Positions 15,493 to 24,231 of a stretch of 64,000 nucleotides of DNA are shown in pieces. The DNA lies in the NCBI RefSeq assembly GCF_039542035.1, contig NZ_BAABHJ010000017.1:1-64000 (forward strand). The letters are read 5' to 3'. A program made the translations under genes and the position numbers. Each line of letters begins with the position of its first letter. The stretch's first letter is position 1. Source of the DNA: Actinoallomurus liliacearum (GTDB lineage Bacteria > Actinomycetota > Actinomycetes > Streptosporangiales > Streptosporangiaceae). A model generated the notes under the pieces. The model saw nothing but the letters and a program-made list of their open reading frames with translations. It was not told where the DNA came from and did no database searches.

Positions 15493-15891
15493 TCAGGTGT
15501 TGAGGGTCAGGGCGCGGTCCACCGCGATCTCGATGACGACCCGCCCCGGTGGAGCGGGCGGCGGTGACTGGTAGCGCCTGGTGTAGCGGTACGCGCCGTC
15601 GGCGACCTTGCGTGGATCGCCGGACACGGTCGCCGTGCCCTCGAGCGTGATCCAACGGAAGCCGGCCACCTGGCACAGGGCGGCGCGGCCGCCCGGGTGC
15701 ACCGTCAGGTTGCGCGCCTTGCGTGATGACGCGACCGTCATCACCCTGGCCAGCCCCGCGTCACCGTCCCAGGTGAAACGCACGGCCACCACGTGAAGCG
15801 ATCCGTCCGGCCGGACGGTCGTCAGCGTGGCGAGGTGCGGCTCGGCCAGGAAGGCCTGGGCCGAGGCCGACAATGCGATATGGCGGGTCAT
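15493..15891 (-). CDS. PPOX-class F420-dependent enzyme
   Basis: A 132-residue split-barrel flavin/deazaflavin-binding protein of the pyridoxamine-phosphate-oxidase-like class. FLAEPHLATLTTVRPDGSLH, VAVRFTWDGD, TVASSRKARNLTVHPGGRAA and LEGTATVSGDPRKV match the actinobacterial F420-binding members; KARNL and the His-Pro-Gly segment belong to the cofactor-phosphate site. It is divergent from an HxlR regulator across a palindromic site and is followed by the dehalogenase-like hydrolase, so the two enzymes may form one HxlR-controlled unit. Confidence 0.85.
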   Translation of the reverse strand: MTRHIALSASAQAFLAEPHLATLTTVRPDGSLHVVAVRFTWDGDAGLARVMTVASSRKARNLTVHPGGRAALCQVAGFRWITLEGTATVSGDPRKVADGAYRYTRRYQSPPPAPPGRVVIEIAVDRALTLNT

Positions 15892-15950
15892 CCTCGCTCC
15901 CCTGTTCGAGTTTCATGGGCGACTCGGCGAGGCTACTGTCGTGGGGCTAG

Positions 15951-15960
15951 TAGGTACCTA
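15951..15960. promoter_or_regulatory. Palindrome in the PPOX/HxlR divergent promoter
   Basis: TAGGTACCTA is a perfect 10-base palindrome, flanked by CTAG on both sides, between the PPOX start (15891) and the HxlR start (15979). HxlR-family operators are often of the TACC/GGTA palindromic kind, so it is a likely binding site. Confidence 0.45.
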
Positions 15961-15978
15961 GAGGAAAGTGAGGGTGGC

Positions 15979-16368
15979 GTGACCGAGATCACGACGGAGG
16001 TCGCCCCGGAGCAGGCCTGCCCGATCGCGCCCGTGGTCGACATCGTCTTCAGCCGGTGGACCACGCCGATTCTGTGGACGCTCAACGCGCACGGGCGGCA
16101 ACGGTTCGTCGAGCTGCAACGGCGCATCACCACGATCACGCCCAAGGTGCTCACCCAGCGGCTACGACAGCTGGAACGCGACGGGCTCGTCGTGCGCACC
16201 TATCACCCCGAGGTCCCGCCCCGGGTGGAGTACGAGATCAGCGACCTGGGGCGCAGCCTGGCACCGCTGTTCGCGACACTCTCCGAATGGTCCGTCAACC
16301 TGGAGAAGGTCGACGAGGCCCGCCGGGACTACGACGCGAGGCAGCAGACCAGCGGCCGCCGAGCCTGA
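15979..16368 (+). CDS. HxlR family transcriptional regulator
   Basis: About 129 residues with a winged helix typical of HxlR/MarR-like regulators: CPIAPVVDIVFSRWTTPILW, FVELQRRITTITPKVLTQRL, ERDGLVVRTYHPEVPPRVEY and ISDLGRSLAPLFATLSEW. The N-terminal Cys of the CP motif is the redox-sensing residue in characterised quinone- or aldehyde-sensing members. The GTG at 15979 follows GTGAGGG; the ATG-rich upstream frame crosses the divergent promoter. It probably controls the divergent PPOX/hydrolase genes. Confidence 0.85.
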   Translation: MTEITTEVAPEQACPIAPVVDIVFSRWTTPILWTLNAHGRQRFVELQRRITTITPKVLTQRLRQLERDGLVVRTYHPEVPPRVEYEISDLGRSLAPLFATLSEWSVNLEKVDEARRDYDARQQTSGRRA

Positions 16369-16389
16369 GCGGTCACGGGGGACCTCGTC

Positions 16390-16956
16390 ATGTTCACGCT
16401 GCTGCCCAGGGTCGGGGTCGAGCTTCCCCACCGAGCGGGGCTGCTCAGGTTCGGGATGACCGAGCGCCGAGCCCAGTGGGCGATCTCGACACTGGCCGAC
16501 GTCCGCGAGGAGTGGCTCTGCGTCAGGGCACGCGCGACCGGCGTGGCATGGGCGTTCTTCGCCGAGTACGAAGATCTCACCATCAGCGTCCGCGGTGGCC
16601 CCGCTGCCGACGATCGGGTCCCCGGCCTCGACGAGATCCGCATCGCCCGGCGAGGCGATCCTCTCCCGACCGCCCCGGCGGCCGTCCCGGTCGTCTACGA
16701 CGGCATCGACCTCTTCGGATATCCCGACTCCGAGGTGGAGGAGGCACTGCGGACGACGTGTCCCCATGCCGCGGGCGAGCAGATGCCCGCCGAGGAGTTC
16801 GGCTTGACGCTCGGCCGTCCCACCGCCGCCGTCCGTTCCCCGGGAACGGCCGGTCGCAGACCACGCCACCCGGCTCATCGTGAATCGGCCGCGACGCGCT
16901 ACCTGGCCTCCGCCACGCTGACCGGTCCGGAGCGGTACCGGCTCATGACCGGGTAG
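16390..16956 (+). CDS. Hypothetical protein
   Basis: A 188-residue frame 21 bases after the HxlR stop. The first 125 residues look like a folded domain (RAQWAISTLADVREEWLCVR, WAFFAEYEDLTISVRGG, VVYDGIDLFGYPDSEVEEAL), while the last 50 are basic and low in complexity (GTAGRRPRHPAHRESAATR). No signal peptide, membrane segment or known motif is visible. The start is an ATG without a clear ribosome site, so translation may be coupled to the regulator. I do not recognise the family. Confidence 0.55.
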   Translation: MFTLLPRVGVELPHRAGLLRFGMTERRAQWAISTLADVREEWLCVRARATGVAWAFFAEYEDLTISVRGGPAADDRVPGLDEIRIARRGDPLPTAPAAVPVVYDGIDLFGYPDSEVEEALRTTCPHAAGEQMPAEEFGLTLGRPTAAVRSPGTAGRRPRHPAHRESAATRYLASATLTGPERYRLMTG

Positions 16957-17076
16957 CGGAGCGGACCGAGGCCGGCCCGCGGGGTCGATCCCTGGCGGTC
17001 ACCGCCCCAAGAGCTCGGCGAACGCCAGTGATCTCGAGGTCTCATCGCCTCGGGCACGGGCTGTCAGACTCTTCAC

Positions 17077-17871
17077 ATGACCGATCGCCGGCTGCGGGAG
17101 ACCTTCGATCGCGTGGCCTCTCGCTATCAGACCGCGCGCCCCGACTACCCGGCCGACCTGTACGCCGACCTGCTGGCGATGACCGGACTCCGGCCGCCCG
17201 CGCACCTCCTGGAGGTCGGCTGCGGGCCGGGGAAGGCCACTCTGCCGCTGGCGCGAATGGGCTTCTCGATCACCGCGATCGAGCTCGGTGCCGCTCTGGC
17301 GGCGGAGGCGCGGCGCCACCTCGCGGCGTTTCCGGGCGGCTCGGTGATCACCTCGTCGTTCGAGGAGTGGCGGCCGCCGCCGGGTGCCCGCTTCGACCTC
17401 GTCTACGCGGCCACCGCGTGGAAATGGGTGGACCCGGACATCAAGTACGCCAAGGCCGCCGCGCTCCTGCCCCGAGGCGGTCACTTGGCCGTGTGGGATG
17501 CCGGGCATGCCTTCCCTGCGGGCTTCGACCCGTTCTTCACCGAGATCCAGCGGGTCTATGACGAGCTCAGTGAGGGCGACGGCTCCCCTTGGCCGCCGCC
17601 ACCGCCCGGGGGTCTGCCCGAGCCCACCGCCGCCGAGTTCGAGGCCTCCGGGCACTTCACGGTCGCCGGGACACGGCGCCACGTCTGGGCCCGGCGCTAC
17701 ACAGCCGAGGAGTACATCGCCCTCCTCGACACCTTCTCGGGCCACATCGCCATGGAGCCCGCCAAGCGCGAGCACCTCTATCGGGAGGTGCGCCGCCTCC
17801 TCGCCGCACGCCCGGACGGGCGGCTGACCCGCCACTGGTCCGCGGTCCTCACGGTCGGCCGGCGGGCGTGA
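17077..17871 (+). CDS. Class I SAM-dependent methyltransferase
   Basis: A 264-residue enzyme with motif I HLLEVGCGPGKATLPLARMG (residues about 43-62), motif post-I TAIELGAALAAEA, and motif IV FDLVYAATAWKWVDPDIKYA, the AAxAxHW-like signature of methyltransferases related to UbiE/Tam types. The N-terminal FDRVASRYQTARPDYP is a recognised start of this subgroup. It ends 22 bases inside the convergent membrane protein gene. Likely a small-molecule methyltransferase; substrate unknown. Confidence 0.88.
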   Translation: MTDRRLRETFDRVASRYQTARPDYPADLYADLLAMTGLRPPAHLLEVGCGPGKATLPLARMGFSITAIELGAALAAEARRHLAAFPGGSVITSSFEEWRPPPGARFDLVYAATAWKWVDPDIKYAKAAALLPRGGHLAVWDAGHAFPAGFDPFFTEIQRVYDELSEGDGSPWPPPPPGGLPEPTAAEFEASGHFTVAGTRRHVWARRYTAEEYIALLDTFSGHIAMEPAKREHLYREVRRLLAARPDGRLTRHWSAVLTVGRRA

Positions 17872-18610
17872 CGGCGTGCGCGTCCTCACCGGTCACGGTG
17901 TCCGCGGCGCGTCTCCGGATGACGTACACGCGGGCCACGACGGTCAGGACGGCGGCGACGGGCAGCCAGACGGCCGCCACCAGCCAGGGGTTCTCCCCCC
18001 TGCCGCCGACGAAGAGCGGGGAGAAGAGCCCGGCGAAGAACAGCCCGACGGCCAGACCCAGTGTGGCGACCATGCCCGGCGTCGGGTCCGGGATGGCGCG
18101 GCGCCTCAGCCGCCAGGCGCACGCGGCGGTCACCAGCAGGCCGCTGGGAACCGTGACCAGCGCGAAGATCAGCACCCGCGCGCGCATGTCGGCCGGAGCG
18201 TCATCGGTCTGCTGGGTGAATTCCCCGGACGAGATCTCGGTCAGCAGGCCACGCCAGAGGGTGCCGGTGACCCGCTCGCCCTTCTCGAAGACGGGGCCGC
18301 CGGAGTCGTAGGTCGTCTCCCGCCTGGTGCCGTCCGCGCCGGTCAGGACCAGGCGGTTCGGCCCGCGCCTGCTGTTGCGCAGGATCATGTCGGCCACGGT
18401 GAACTCCTGCGTCCAGCGGCAGTCGGCGGGCGCGGACGGAGCCGCCGGGCAGCGCGCCGCCGTCTCGTAGGCGCGCAGGTCGCGCGCGCCGCCAGGCGCC
18501 ACGGTCACGGCGAGGAGGACGCCGAACGCCGCCATGCCGACGCCGGCCAGCAGGGTGAGGACGGTGGCGACGGTGCTGCGCAGGAGCCTGGCGCCGGAGA
18601 CGTGGGCCAT
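17849..18610 (-). CDS. Membrane protein of unknown function
   Basis: A 253-residue protein with one N-terminal helix (about residues 11-36, TVATVLTLLAGVGMAAFGVL), a roughly 110-residue extracytoplasmic domain with two Cys (CPAAPSAPADC), then three further helices (LIFALVTVPSGLLVTAACAW; MVATLGLAVGLFFAGLFSPL; LVAAVWLPVAAVLTVVARVY). No catalytic motif is visible. Its 3' end overlaps the convergent methyltransferase by 22 bases. On the minus strand GACAAT lies six bases before the ATG, so the transcript may be leaderless. Confidence 0.75.
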   Translation of the reverse strand: MAHVSGARLLRSTVATVLTLLAGVGMAAFGVLLAVTVAPGGARDLRAYETAARCPAAPSAPADCRWTQEFTVADMILRNSRRGPNRLVLTGADGTRRETTYDSGGPVFEKGERVTGTLWRGLLTEISSGEFTQQTDDAPADMRARVLIFALVTVPSGLLVTAACAWRLRRRAIPDPTPGMVATLGLAVGLFFAGLFSPLFVGGRGENPWLVAAVWLPVAAVLTVVARVYVIRRRAADTVTGEDAHAVTPAGRP

Positions 18611-18679
18611 GTCCGCATTGTCTCATTTACCGGATCTTGGTGACGCCTGGCGCAGGACGGTTCGCGCCAGGATGGGGCC

Positions 18680-19213
18680 ATGATGCCTCCTGCTCATGAT
18701 GGGACGTCCCGGCCGGCCGTGCGGCCGCTGAGCCCCGAGGACCTCCCCTGGATGCGCGAACTATTCACCGAGCGGTGGGGAGGGGTCGTCTCCGTCAGCC
18801 GGGGCGTCGCGCACGACACGACCGCGCTGCCCGGCTTCGTCGCCCACCTCGATGGCGTACGGGCCGGGGTCGTCACGTACCGCCCCGACGGGCGGGAGCG
18901 CGAACTCGTCACCCTGGACTCCGTACGGCAGGGGACGGGCGTGGGCACCGCGCTGGTCGACGCCGTGGCCGAGGCGGCTCGCGCCGCGGACGCCGTACGG
19001 CTGTGGCTCGTCACGACCAATGACAACCTGCGGGCGCTGCGCTTCTACCAGCGGTACGGCTTCGACCTCGCCGTCCTGCACCGCGACGCCGTGGCACGGT
19101 CGCGAGCGCTGAAGCCGTCGATCCCGGCGACCGGCCTGGACGGCATCCCGATCCGTCATGAACTGGAGCTCGAACTCGACCTGCGCCGGGCCGGCTCCGC
19201 CACAGCGGGGTGA
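18680..19213 (+). CDS. GNAT family N-acetyltransferase
   Basis: A 177-residue acetyl-CoA-dependent transferase. The N-terminus RPLSPEDLPWMRELFTERWG is the usual first strand and helix; LVTLDSVRQGTGVGTALVDA carries the acetyl-CoA pyrophosphate loop (QGTGVG, a Q/RxxGxG/A variant); LVTTNDNLRALRFYQRYGFD is the conserved strand/helix before the Y/F-x-K/R-x-GF motif. The acceptor substrate is not predictable. It is monocistronic with a convergent hairpin downstream. Confidence 0.88.
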   Translation: MMPPAHDGTSRPAVRPLSPEDLPWMRELFTERWGGVVSVSRGVAHDTTALPGFVAHLDGVRAGVVTYRPDGRERELVTLDSVRQGTGVGTALVDAVAEAARAADAVRLWLVTTNDNLRALRFYQRYGFDLAVLHRDAVARSRALKPSIPATGLDGIPIRHELELELDLRRAGSATAG

Positions 19214-19273
19214 ACCGGGGCCGGCGCGGTGGTCGCGGTCACGCACGGGCGGGTGACGGCCTCGCCCTACCGG

Positions 19274-19311
19274 CCGGCGCGTGCCCCGCCGTAGCGGGGC
19301 CCACGCGCCGG
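19274..19311. terminator. Compound hairpin between GNAT and SDR genes
   Basis: Outer arms 19274-19283 and 19302-19311 pair perfectly over 10 bases; inside them GCCCCGC and GCGGGGC form a second stem with a CGTA loop. It lies between convergent stop codons and probably terminates both directions. Confidence 0.55.
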
Positions 19312-19358
19312 TCGGATCGGAGGTCTCCCGGGACGGACGGCGCGACCATGGGCTCCGG

Positions 19359-20117
19359 TCAGGCGCTGGCGCCGCCGTCGAGGACGAGGTCGTGGCCGAC
19401 GGTGAAGCCCGCTTCGGGCGAGGCCAGCCAGAGGACCGCGGCGGCGGCCTCGGCGAGGGTGCCGGCCCGGCCGATCGGCAGCGCGTCCTTCAACCGTTCG
19501 GCGCGGTCGGCCTCGGTCTCGCCGGGCCGCAGGGACATCGAGGTCTCGATCGGACCGGGACTGATCGCGTTGATGCGGACGCCGTCGCCGATGTACTCCT
19601 TCGCCGCCGCGCGGGTCAGCGTGCTCACCGCGGCCTTCGAGGCCGCGTACGCGCCGAGGAACGGCAGCCGCAGATGGGCGCCCAGGTTGGACGCGGTGTT
19701 GACGATCACGCCACCGCCGTTGGCGCGCATGTGGGCGATCTCGTGTTTCATGCAGAGGAAGACGCCGGTCAGGTTGACGGCGAGCTGACGGTCCCAGGCG
19801 GCCTCGTCCAGGTCCGCGAGCGGCCCGGCCTCGAGAACGCCCGCGTTGTTGAACGCGATGTGCAGGCCGCCATGGCGTGCCACGGTGGTCCGGACGAGCC
19901 GGGCCACGTCCTCGGAGGAGGACACGTCGGTCGGCACCGCGTCCGCCCGGCCGCCTTCGTCCTCGATCAGTGCCACGGTCCGGTCGAGCGCCTCGGCGTT
20001 CCGCCCGGCGACCACGACGGTGGCGCCTTCGCGGGCGAACGCCAGCGCGGTCGCCCGGCCGATGCCGGAACCGCCGCCCGTGACGAGGGCCACCTTGCGG
20101 GTGAAACGTACGGACAT
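19359..20117 (-). CDS. SDR family oxidoreductase
   Basis: A 252-residue classical SDR with TGGGSGIG cofactor loop, NNAG, NTASNLGAH (Ser) and YAASK (Tyr, Lys), and the C-terminal VGHDLVLDGG. The ATG at 20117 follows AGAAGGAG. It starts 14 bases after the upstream MFS stop, so the pair forms a leftward operon: MFS first, SDR second. This repeats the efflux-plus-SDR arrangement seen at 58-3169. Substrate unknown. Confidence 0.9.
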   Translation of the reverse strand: MSVRFTRKVALVTGGGSGIGRATALAFAREGATVVVAGRNAEALDRTVALIEDEGGRADAVPTDVSSSEDVARLVRTTVARHGGLHIAFNNAGVLEAGPLADLDEAAWDRQLAVNLTGVFLCMKHEIAHMRANGGGVIVNTASNLGAHLRLPFLGAYAASKAAVSTLTRAAAKEYIGDGVRINAISPGPIETSMSLRPGETEADRAERLKDALPIGRAGTLAEAAAAVLWLASPEAGFTVGHDLVLDGGASA

Positions 20118-20131
20118 TCCTTCTCCTTCTC

Positions 20132-21508
20132 TCATCGGGTACGGCGCGGCAGTGCCGCGCACACGGCAATGGCCACCAGCGCGGCCGCGGCGACGCGCAG
20201 GGCGAAGGCGTAGCCGCTCGAGGCGTCCGGGGAGTGGGCGGCGGCGACGGGGATCAGCACGGCGAGGCCGAGTGGCGGGCCGATCTCCATCGCCGTGTTG
20301 ACCAGGCCGCCGGCCAGTCCGGTCCGGTCGTCCCCCACCCCGTGCAGCGCGGTCAGCAGGGCGGCGGAGAAGGTCATGCCGGCGCCGAGGGGGAAGACGA
20401 GGAGCCCGGCGTACGGCGCGTCGAGGAGGCTGAGCAGGCCGAGGCCGGTCGCCGCGACGGCCGGTCCCGCCGCCAGGACGCGGCGCTCCCCCAGCCGGGC
20501 GATGAGCCGTCCGGTGAGCGGGCCGGCGGCGAGGAGGGACGGGGTGGACAGCAGGAAGACCGCCGACGTCCGCAGCGGGGACAGGCCGCGTACCTGCTGG
20601 AGGTGAAGGGACAGCATGAAGAACGCCGTGGCCATCGCCGCGGCGCAGAGCGTGACGGCCGCCAGGGGCAGCAGGCGCCGGGCCACGAACGGCAGGGGTG
20701 TCAGCGGGACCGCGGCACGCCGCTCGGCCAGGGCGAACAGGACGATCAGCAGGACACCGCCGAGGGCGACCCGGCCGGAGCGCTGCAGGCCGTAGATCAG
20801 TGCGGCGAGGCCCGTCGTCGCGAGTACCGCGCCCGGCCAGTCGATCCGGTTCCCCCGGGCCGGCCGGTCGGCGGGGAACAGTCCCGGCGCCACGGCCACG
20901 GCGACGGCCGCGACGACCACCGGCGCCAGGAGCGCCCAGCGCCACGACACCCAGGTGATCACCACTCCGGACAGCACGGTGCCCGCGGTCGCCCCGGCGC
21001 TGCTCAGCACGCCCCAGACCGCCATCGCCCGGCCCCGTCGACGCGGGTCGGGGAACAGCGCGCCCGCCAGCGCCATCGCCGCCGGCGCCGTCAGCGCGGC
21101 GCCGGCCCCCTGGACGAACCGGGCGACCACCATGCTCCCCGCGTCCGGGGCCAGACCGGCCGCCGCCGAGCCGAGGCCGAAGACGGCCGCGCCGACGACG
21201 AAGATCCTCCTACGCCCGAACGAGTCCGCCAGCCGCCCGCCGGGCAGCAGCAGCCCGCCGAACGCCACACCGTACGCGGACGTGACCAGCACCGTTCCGG
21301 CGTCGTCCAGGTGCAGGTCCCGCCGCATGGCCGGCAGCGCCACCGTGATCACCGTGATCGCGGCGATGAGCGTGAGCTGGACGGCCCCGAGCAGAGCGAA
21401 AGCGATCTTCAATCTATTCGGATCGATCATTCTGCTTTCGAGCCCCGCGTCACCGACGACACGGAGTTCGATTGCCGCTGACAGTTCGCTGTCTCCAACC
21501 TCCTGCAC
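20132..21508 (-). CDS. MFS transporter
   Basis: About 458 residues with roughly 12-14 membrane helices. The first helix is IAFALLGAVQLTLIAAITVITVALPAM; the loop 2-3 motif reads GRLADSFGRRRIF; motif C is AGATAGTVLSGVVITWVSWRW, typical of drug:H+ antiporters. The start is uncertain: an ATG at 21526 lies upstream of the predicted transcription start, GTG 21508 sits exactly 7 bases after a TAGGGT -10 box (leaderless), and ATG 21430 is close to the first helix but has no ribosome site. I prefer 21508. Substrate unknown. Confidence 0.85.
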   Translation of the reverse strand: MQEVGDSELSAAIELRVVGDAGLESRMIDPNRLKIAFALLGAVQLTLIAAITVITVALPAMRRDLHLDDAGTVLVTSAYGVAFGGLLLPGGRLADSFGRRRIFVVGAAVFGLGSAAAGLAPDAGSMVVARFVQGAGAALTAPAAMALAGALFPDPRRRGRAMAVWGVLSSAGATAGTVLSGVVITWVSWRWALLAPVVVAAVAVAVAPGLFPADRPARGNRIDWPGAVLATTGLAALIYGLQRSGRVALGGVLLIVLFALAERRAAVPLTPLPFVARRLLPLAAVTLCAAAMATAFFMLSLHLQQVRGLSPLRTSAVFLLSTPSLLAAGPLTGRLIARLGERRVLAAGPAVAATGLGLLSLLDAPYAGLLVFPLGAGMTFSAALLTALHGVGDDRTGLAGGLVNTAMEIGPPLGLAVLIPVAAAHSPDASSGYAFALRVAAAALVAIAVCAALPRRTR

Positions 21509-21515
21509 AGCCGAA

Positions 21516-21545
21516 ACCCTAGCCATATCTAGATCGAACGGTCAA
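21516..21545 (-). promoter_or_regulatory. Promoter of the MFS-SDR operon
   Basis: On the minus strand TTGACC (21545-21540) and TAGGGT (21521-21516) are separated by 18 bases, and the in-frame GTG at 21508 begins 7 bases after the -10. This fits a leaderless transcript. Confidence 0.55.
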
Positions 21546-21603
21546 ATATCGACGAACGCTCGTCGACTGGTGGCCCGCCGGAGGGCTGTGCGACCATTCG
21601 CCG

Positions 21604-22704
21604 ATGCCCGAGAACACGCGCCACCGCCGCCAGGCCGCGATGCGCGGCTGTGACCGGATCCTCTCCGGAGCCCGGCCGGCGACGATGCGGGAGTTGCTCG
21701 CCGCGATGCAGGCGGCCGAGGACCTGGACGCTCTGCCCGACCTCTACGACGGCGGGCCGGTGACGGCGCTGGAGGAGCGCGTCGCCGGGCTCCTGGGCAC
21801 GGAGGCCGCGGTGTTCTTCCCGACCGGCACGATGGCCCAGCAGATCGCGCTGCGCTACGGCGCCGACCGGACGGGGAATCCGACGGTCGCGCTGCATCCC
21901 CTCGGTCATCAGGAACTGCACGAGCGGTACGCCTACTCCTGGGTGAGCGGCCTGCGCGCCGTCCGGCCGACCACCGCGCCGCGCAACCCGACGGCCGAGG
22001 AGATCGGCGCGCTCGCCGAGCCGGTCTCCACCGTCGTCGTCGAACTGCCGCTCCGCGACGCCGGCTTCGTGCTGCCGACCTGGGAGGAGCTGACCGCCGT
22101 TGCGGCGGCCGCCGCCGGCATCGGCGCGCGCCTGCACCTGGACGGGGCGCGGATCTGGGAGTCCGCGCCGTACCTCGGGCGCTCGTTCGCGGAGATCGCG
22201 GGCCTCGCCGACAGCACGTACGTCTCCTTCTACAAGACGCTGGGCGGGATCAGCGGCGCGGCGCTCGCGGGGAGCCGGGAGCTCGCCGCGTACGCGCGGG
22301 TATGGCGGCACCGCCACGGCGGTCAGCTGTTCCAGCAGTGGCCCGCCGCACTCACCGCGATGGCCGGCCTCGACCGCGAACTGCCGCGGGTCCCCGAGTA
22401 CGTACGGCACGCGCGGACGGTCGCCGCCGCCCTGGCCGAGCTGCCCGGCGCGCGGGTGTTCCCCGAGCCGCCGCACACGCACCAGTTCCGGCTGTGGCTG
22501 CCGTACCCGGCCCGGGCGCTCGAGGACGCGGCGTTCGCGCTCGCCGAGGAGGAGAAGGTCTGGTTCGCCAGCGGGTGGCGCGACACGGAGGTCCCGGGCG
22601 TGGCGATGACCGAGATCACCGTCGCCGCCCCCGGCCTGGAGTGGACGGCGGCGGACGTCGCCGAGGTCGGCGCGCGCCTCATCGACCGGACCGCCGGCGC
22701 CTGA
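21604..22704 (+). CDS. Threonine aldolase / beta-eliminating lyase family PLP enzyme
   Basis: A 366-residue fold-type I pyridoxal-phosphate enzyme of the aromatic beta-eliminating lyase/threonine aldolase family, which cleaves beta-hydroxy amino acids to glycine plus aldehyde. Visible are GGPVTALEERVAGLLGTEAA, FFPTGTMAQQIALR, the cofactor Asp region ARLHLDGARIWESAP, and the Schiff-base Lys in YVSFYKTLGGISGAALAG. The His that stacks on PLP in true threonine aldolases may be the HQELHERY segment. Length is normal. It is divergent from the MFS-SDR operon. Exact substrate is not certain. Confidence 0.85.
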   Translation: MPENTRHRRQAAMRGCDRILSGARPATMRELLAAMQAAEDLDALPDLYDGGPVTALEERVAGLLGTEAAVFFPTGTMAQQIALRYGADRTGNPTVALHPLGHQELHERYAYSWVSGLRAVRPTTAPRNPTAEEIGALAEPVSTVVVELPLRDAGFVLPTWEELTAVAAAAAGIGARLHLDGARIWESAPYLGRSFAEIAGLADSTYVSFYKTLGGISGAALAGSRELAAYARVWRHRHGGQLFQQWPAALTAMAGLDRELPRVPEYVRHARTVAAALAELPGARVFPEPPHTHQFRLWLPYPARALEDAAFALAEEEKVWFASGWRDTEVPGVAMTEITVAAPGLEWTAADVAEVGARLIDRTAGA

Positions 22705-23261
22705 CCCGGATCGCCGGACCCGGTCGACCGGGCCACCGGCGACCGGGTCGGACCGACGCACCCCTGGCCGCCGCAGCCCGACGACCGAGGGGACCGACGC
22801 ACCCCCGGGAGGCCGGGCCACCGGCGACCGAGCGTGGTCGGCGGGCCGGTGACGTGATCTTTGCGCGGCGGGCCCGGCCGCAGATTTCTCGCTTGACCTG
22901 TGTTTACGCCCGCGTGGTCAATGGGTACTCACAGTAACGAGATCGCAACGGCACGTAATGGGAATCACGGGGGACACTCCGGGCCCCGCCCATCGTCTGC
23001 GATTCGAGGAGGGCCGGCATGACCGTACGACACCGGCGGGTGATTTCCCCCCACTCGTTCCGGGCGAGAGCGTGCGGCACCCGGCCCTCCAGATCCTCCG
23101 GCGCCGGTGCGGTACGCCCCCACGGCATCGGCGCCACACCGGCCGGGCCGGCGGTGTTCCCGAGTCTCACCGTCGGCCCGGCGCCCCGATCCGCCTGCAC
23201 GGCACACGCGAAAGGAGTCCGGATGACCTGACGCCTGAAACCCTCTCGACTCGAACGGTCC
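22705..23261. other. Gene-free stretch with short direct repeats
   Basis: No convincing gene is visible. GGACCGACGCACCCC occurs at 22750 and 22791, and GGGCCACCGGCGACCG at 22730 and 22815, so a piece of about 40 bases was duplicated imperfectly. From 22890 to 22960 the sequence is less GC-rich and contains TTGACC/GGTCAA arms (22893, 22916) and TACTCACAGTA, which could be a promoter or small RNA. An ATG at 23019 follows GGAGGG, but its 70-codon frame is Arg-rich and looks non-coding. Confidence 0.5.
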
Positions 23262-23301
23262 CACTGGCCCGCGGCGGACCATACGACGCCGCGGGCCAGT
23301 G
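23262..23301. terminator. 15-bp perfect hairpin downstream of MarR-GNAT gene
   Basis: Arms 23262-23276 and 23287-23301 are perfectly complementary over 15 bases around a 10-base loop. It lies just beyond the stop of the leftward MarR-GNAT gene. An outer 8-base pair (CGCCTGAA about 23232 with TTCAGGCG about 23314) could extend the structure into the coding end. Confidence 0.7.
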
Positions 23302-23307
23302 CCCTGT

Positions 23308-24231
23308 TCAGAGCTTCAGGCGCCAGGTCTGCTCCTTGAGCGGCGGCCCGAACTCGTCCGACGGCTCCTCCTCGACCAGTTCGAAACCGGCGCGCTCGTA
23401 GAGGCGGCGGGCCCCCGCGAGGACGTCGTGAGTCCAGAGCACGAGCTCCTCGTACCCCGACCGGCGGGCGAACCTGACGCACTCCTCCACGAGCCGGCCG
23501 CCCACGCCCCGGCCGCGCGCGAACGGCTCCACCAGGAGGAGGCGCAGGCGCGCGACGCGCTCGCTCTCCCGTACGCAGAAGATCGCCCCGGCGGGCCGGC
23601 CGTCGATCTCCGCGATCCACGCGTCGTCGCCCGGCCCGCGCCCCTCGCCGTAGTCGGCGACGACGCGGGCGACGAGCGTCTCGAAGGCCGCGTTGTACCC
23701 GTACTCGGCCGCGTACAGCGCTCCGTGCCGCTGGACGACCCAGCCGAGGTCGCCGGGACCGAGCGGGCGCAGCAGGTAGGAGTCGGGCCGGGGACTCTCG
23801 CTCAGCAGGCCCTCGATGGCGGCCATGGCGCCCAGCAGCCGGCGCTGCCCGTCCTCGGCGAGGCCGACCAGAATGCGCTCGATCTGGGCCGCCGACCGGG
23901 AGTCCAGCTCCTGGAACACGTCGCGGCCGCGGTCGGTGAGCCGGGCGAGCTGCCGCCGGGCGTCGTCCTCGGCGCGGCCACGGACGATCAGCCCGTCGGC
24001 CTCGAAGCGGGCCAGCATCCGGCTCAGGTACCCGGCGTCCAGGTCGAGGGACCGGCGCAGGTCGGCGACCTCGCGGGCCTCACCACGGGCCAGCTCGAAG
24101 ATGACCCTGGCCTCGGTGAGCGAGTACGAGGTCTCGACCAGCCCCTCGTTCAGCACGCCGATGACCGAGGTGTAGAAGCGATTGAAAGCACGGACGGCGT
24201 CGATCCGGTCCGGCGGCACGGCACTCTTCAT
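23308..24231 (-). CDS. MarR-type regulator fused to GNAT acetyltransferase
   Basis: A 307-residue two-domain protein. Residues 1-145 are a MarR winged helix (SLTEARVIFELARGEAREVA, LRRSLDLDAGYLSRMLARFE, GLIVRGRAEDDARRQLARLT). Residues 150-307 are a GNAT domain (GDLGWVVQRHGALYAAEYGY, RLRLLLVEPFARGRGVGGRL with the acetyl-CoA loop, YEELVLWTHDVLAGARRLYERAGF). This fusion is a known family. The ATG at 24231 follows GAGGTGG; an ATG 12 bases upstream is possible. Two 13-base palindromes overlap its leader, suggesting autoregulation. Effector and acetylation target are unknown. Confidence 0.9.
   Translation of the reverse strand: MKSAVPPDRIDAVRAFNRFYTSVIGVLNEGLVETSYSLTEARVIFELARGEAREVADLRRSLDLDAGYLSRMLARFEADGLIVRGRAEDDARRQLARLTDRGRDVFQELDSRSAAQIERILVGLAEDGQRRLLGAMAAIEGLLSESPRPDSYLLRPLGPGDLGWVVQRHGALYAAEYGYNAAFETLVARVVADYGEGRGPGDDAWIAEIDGRPAGAIFCVRESERVARLRLLLVEPFARGRGVGGRLVEECVRFARRSGYEELVLWTHDVLAGARRLYERAGFELVEEEPSDEFGPPLKEQTWRLKL

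Noticed and set aside
23019..23231. 70-codon frame with GGAGGG ahead of its ATG
   Set aside because: The ribosome-like site is good, but the translation is Arg/Pro/Ala-rich with no hydrophobic core or codon bias, so I treat it as non-coding.
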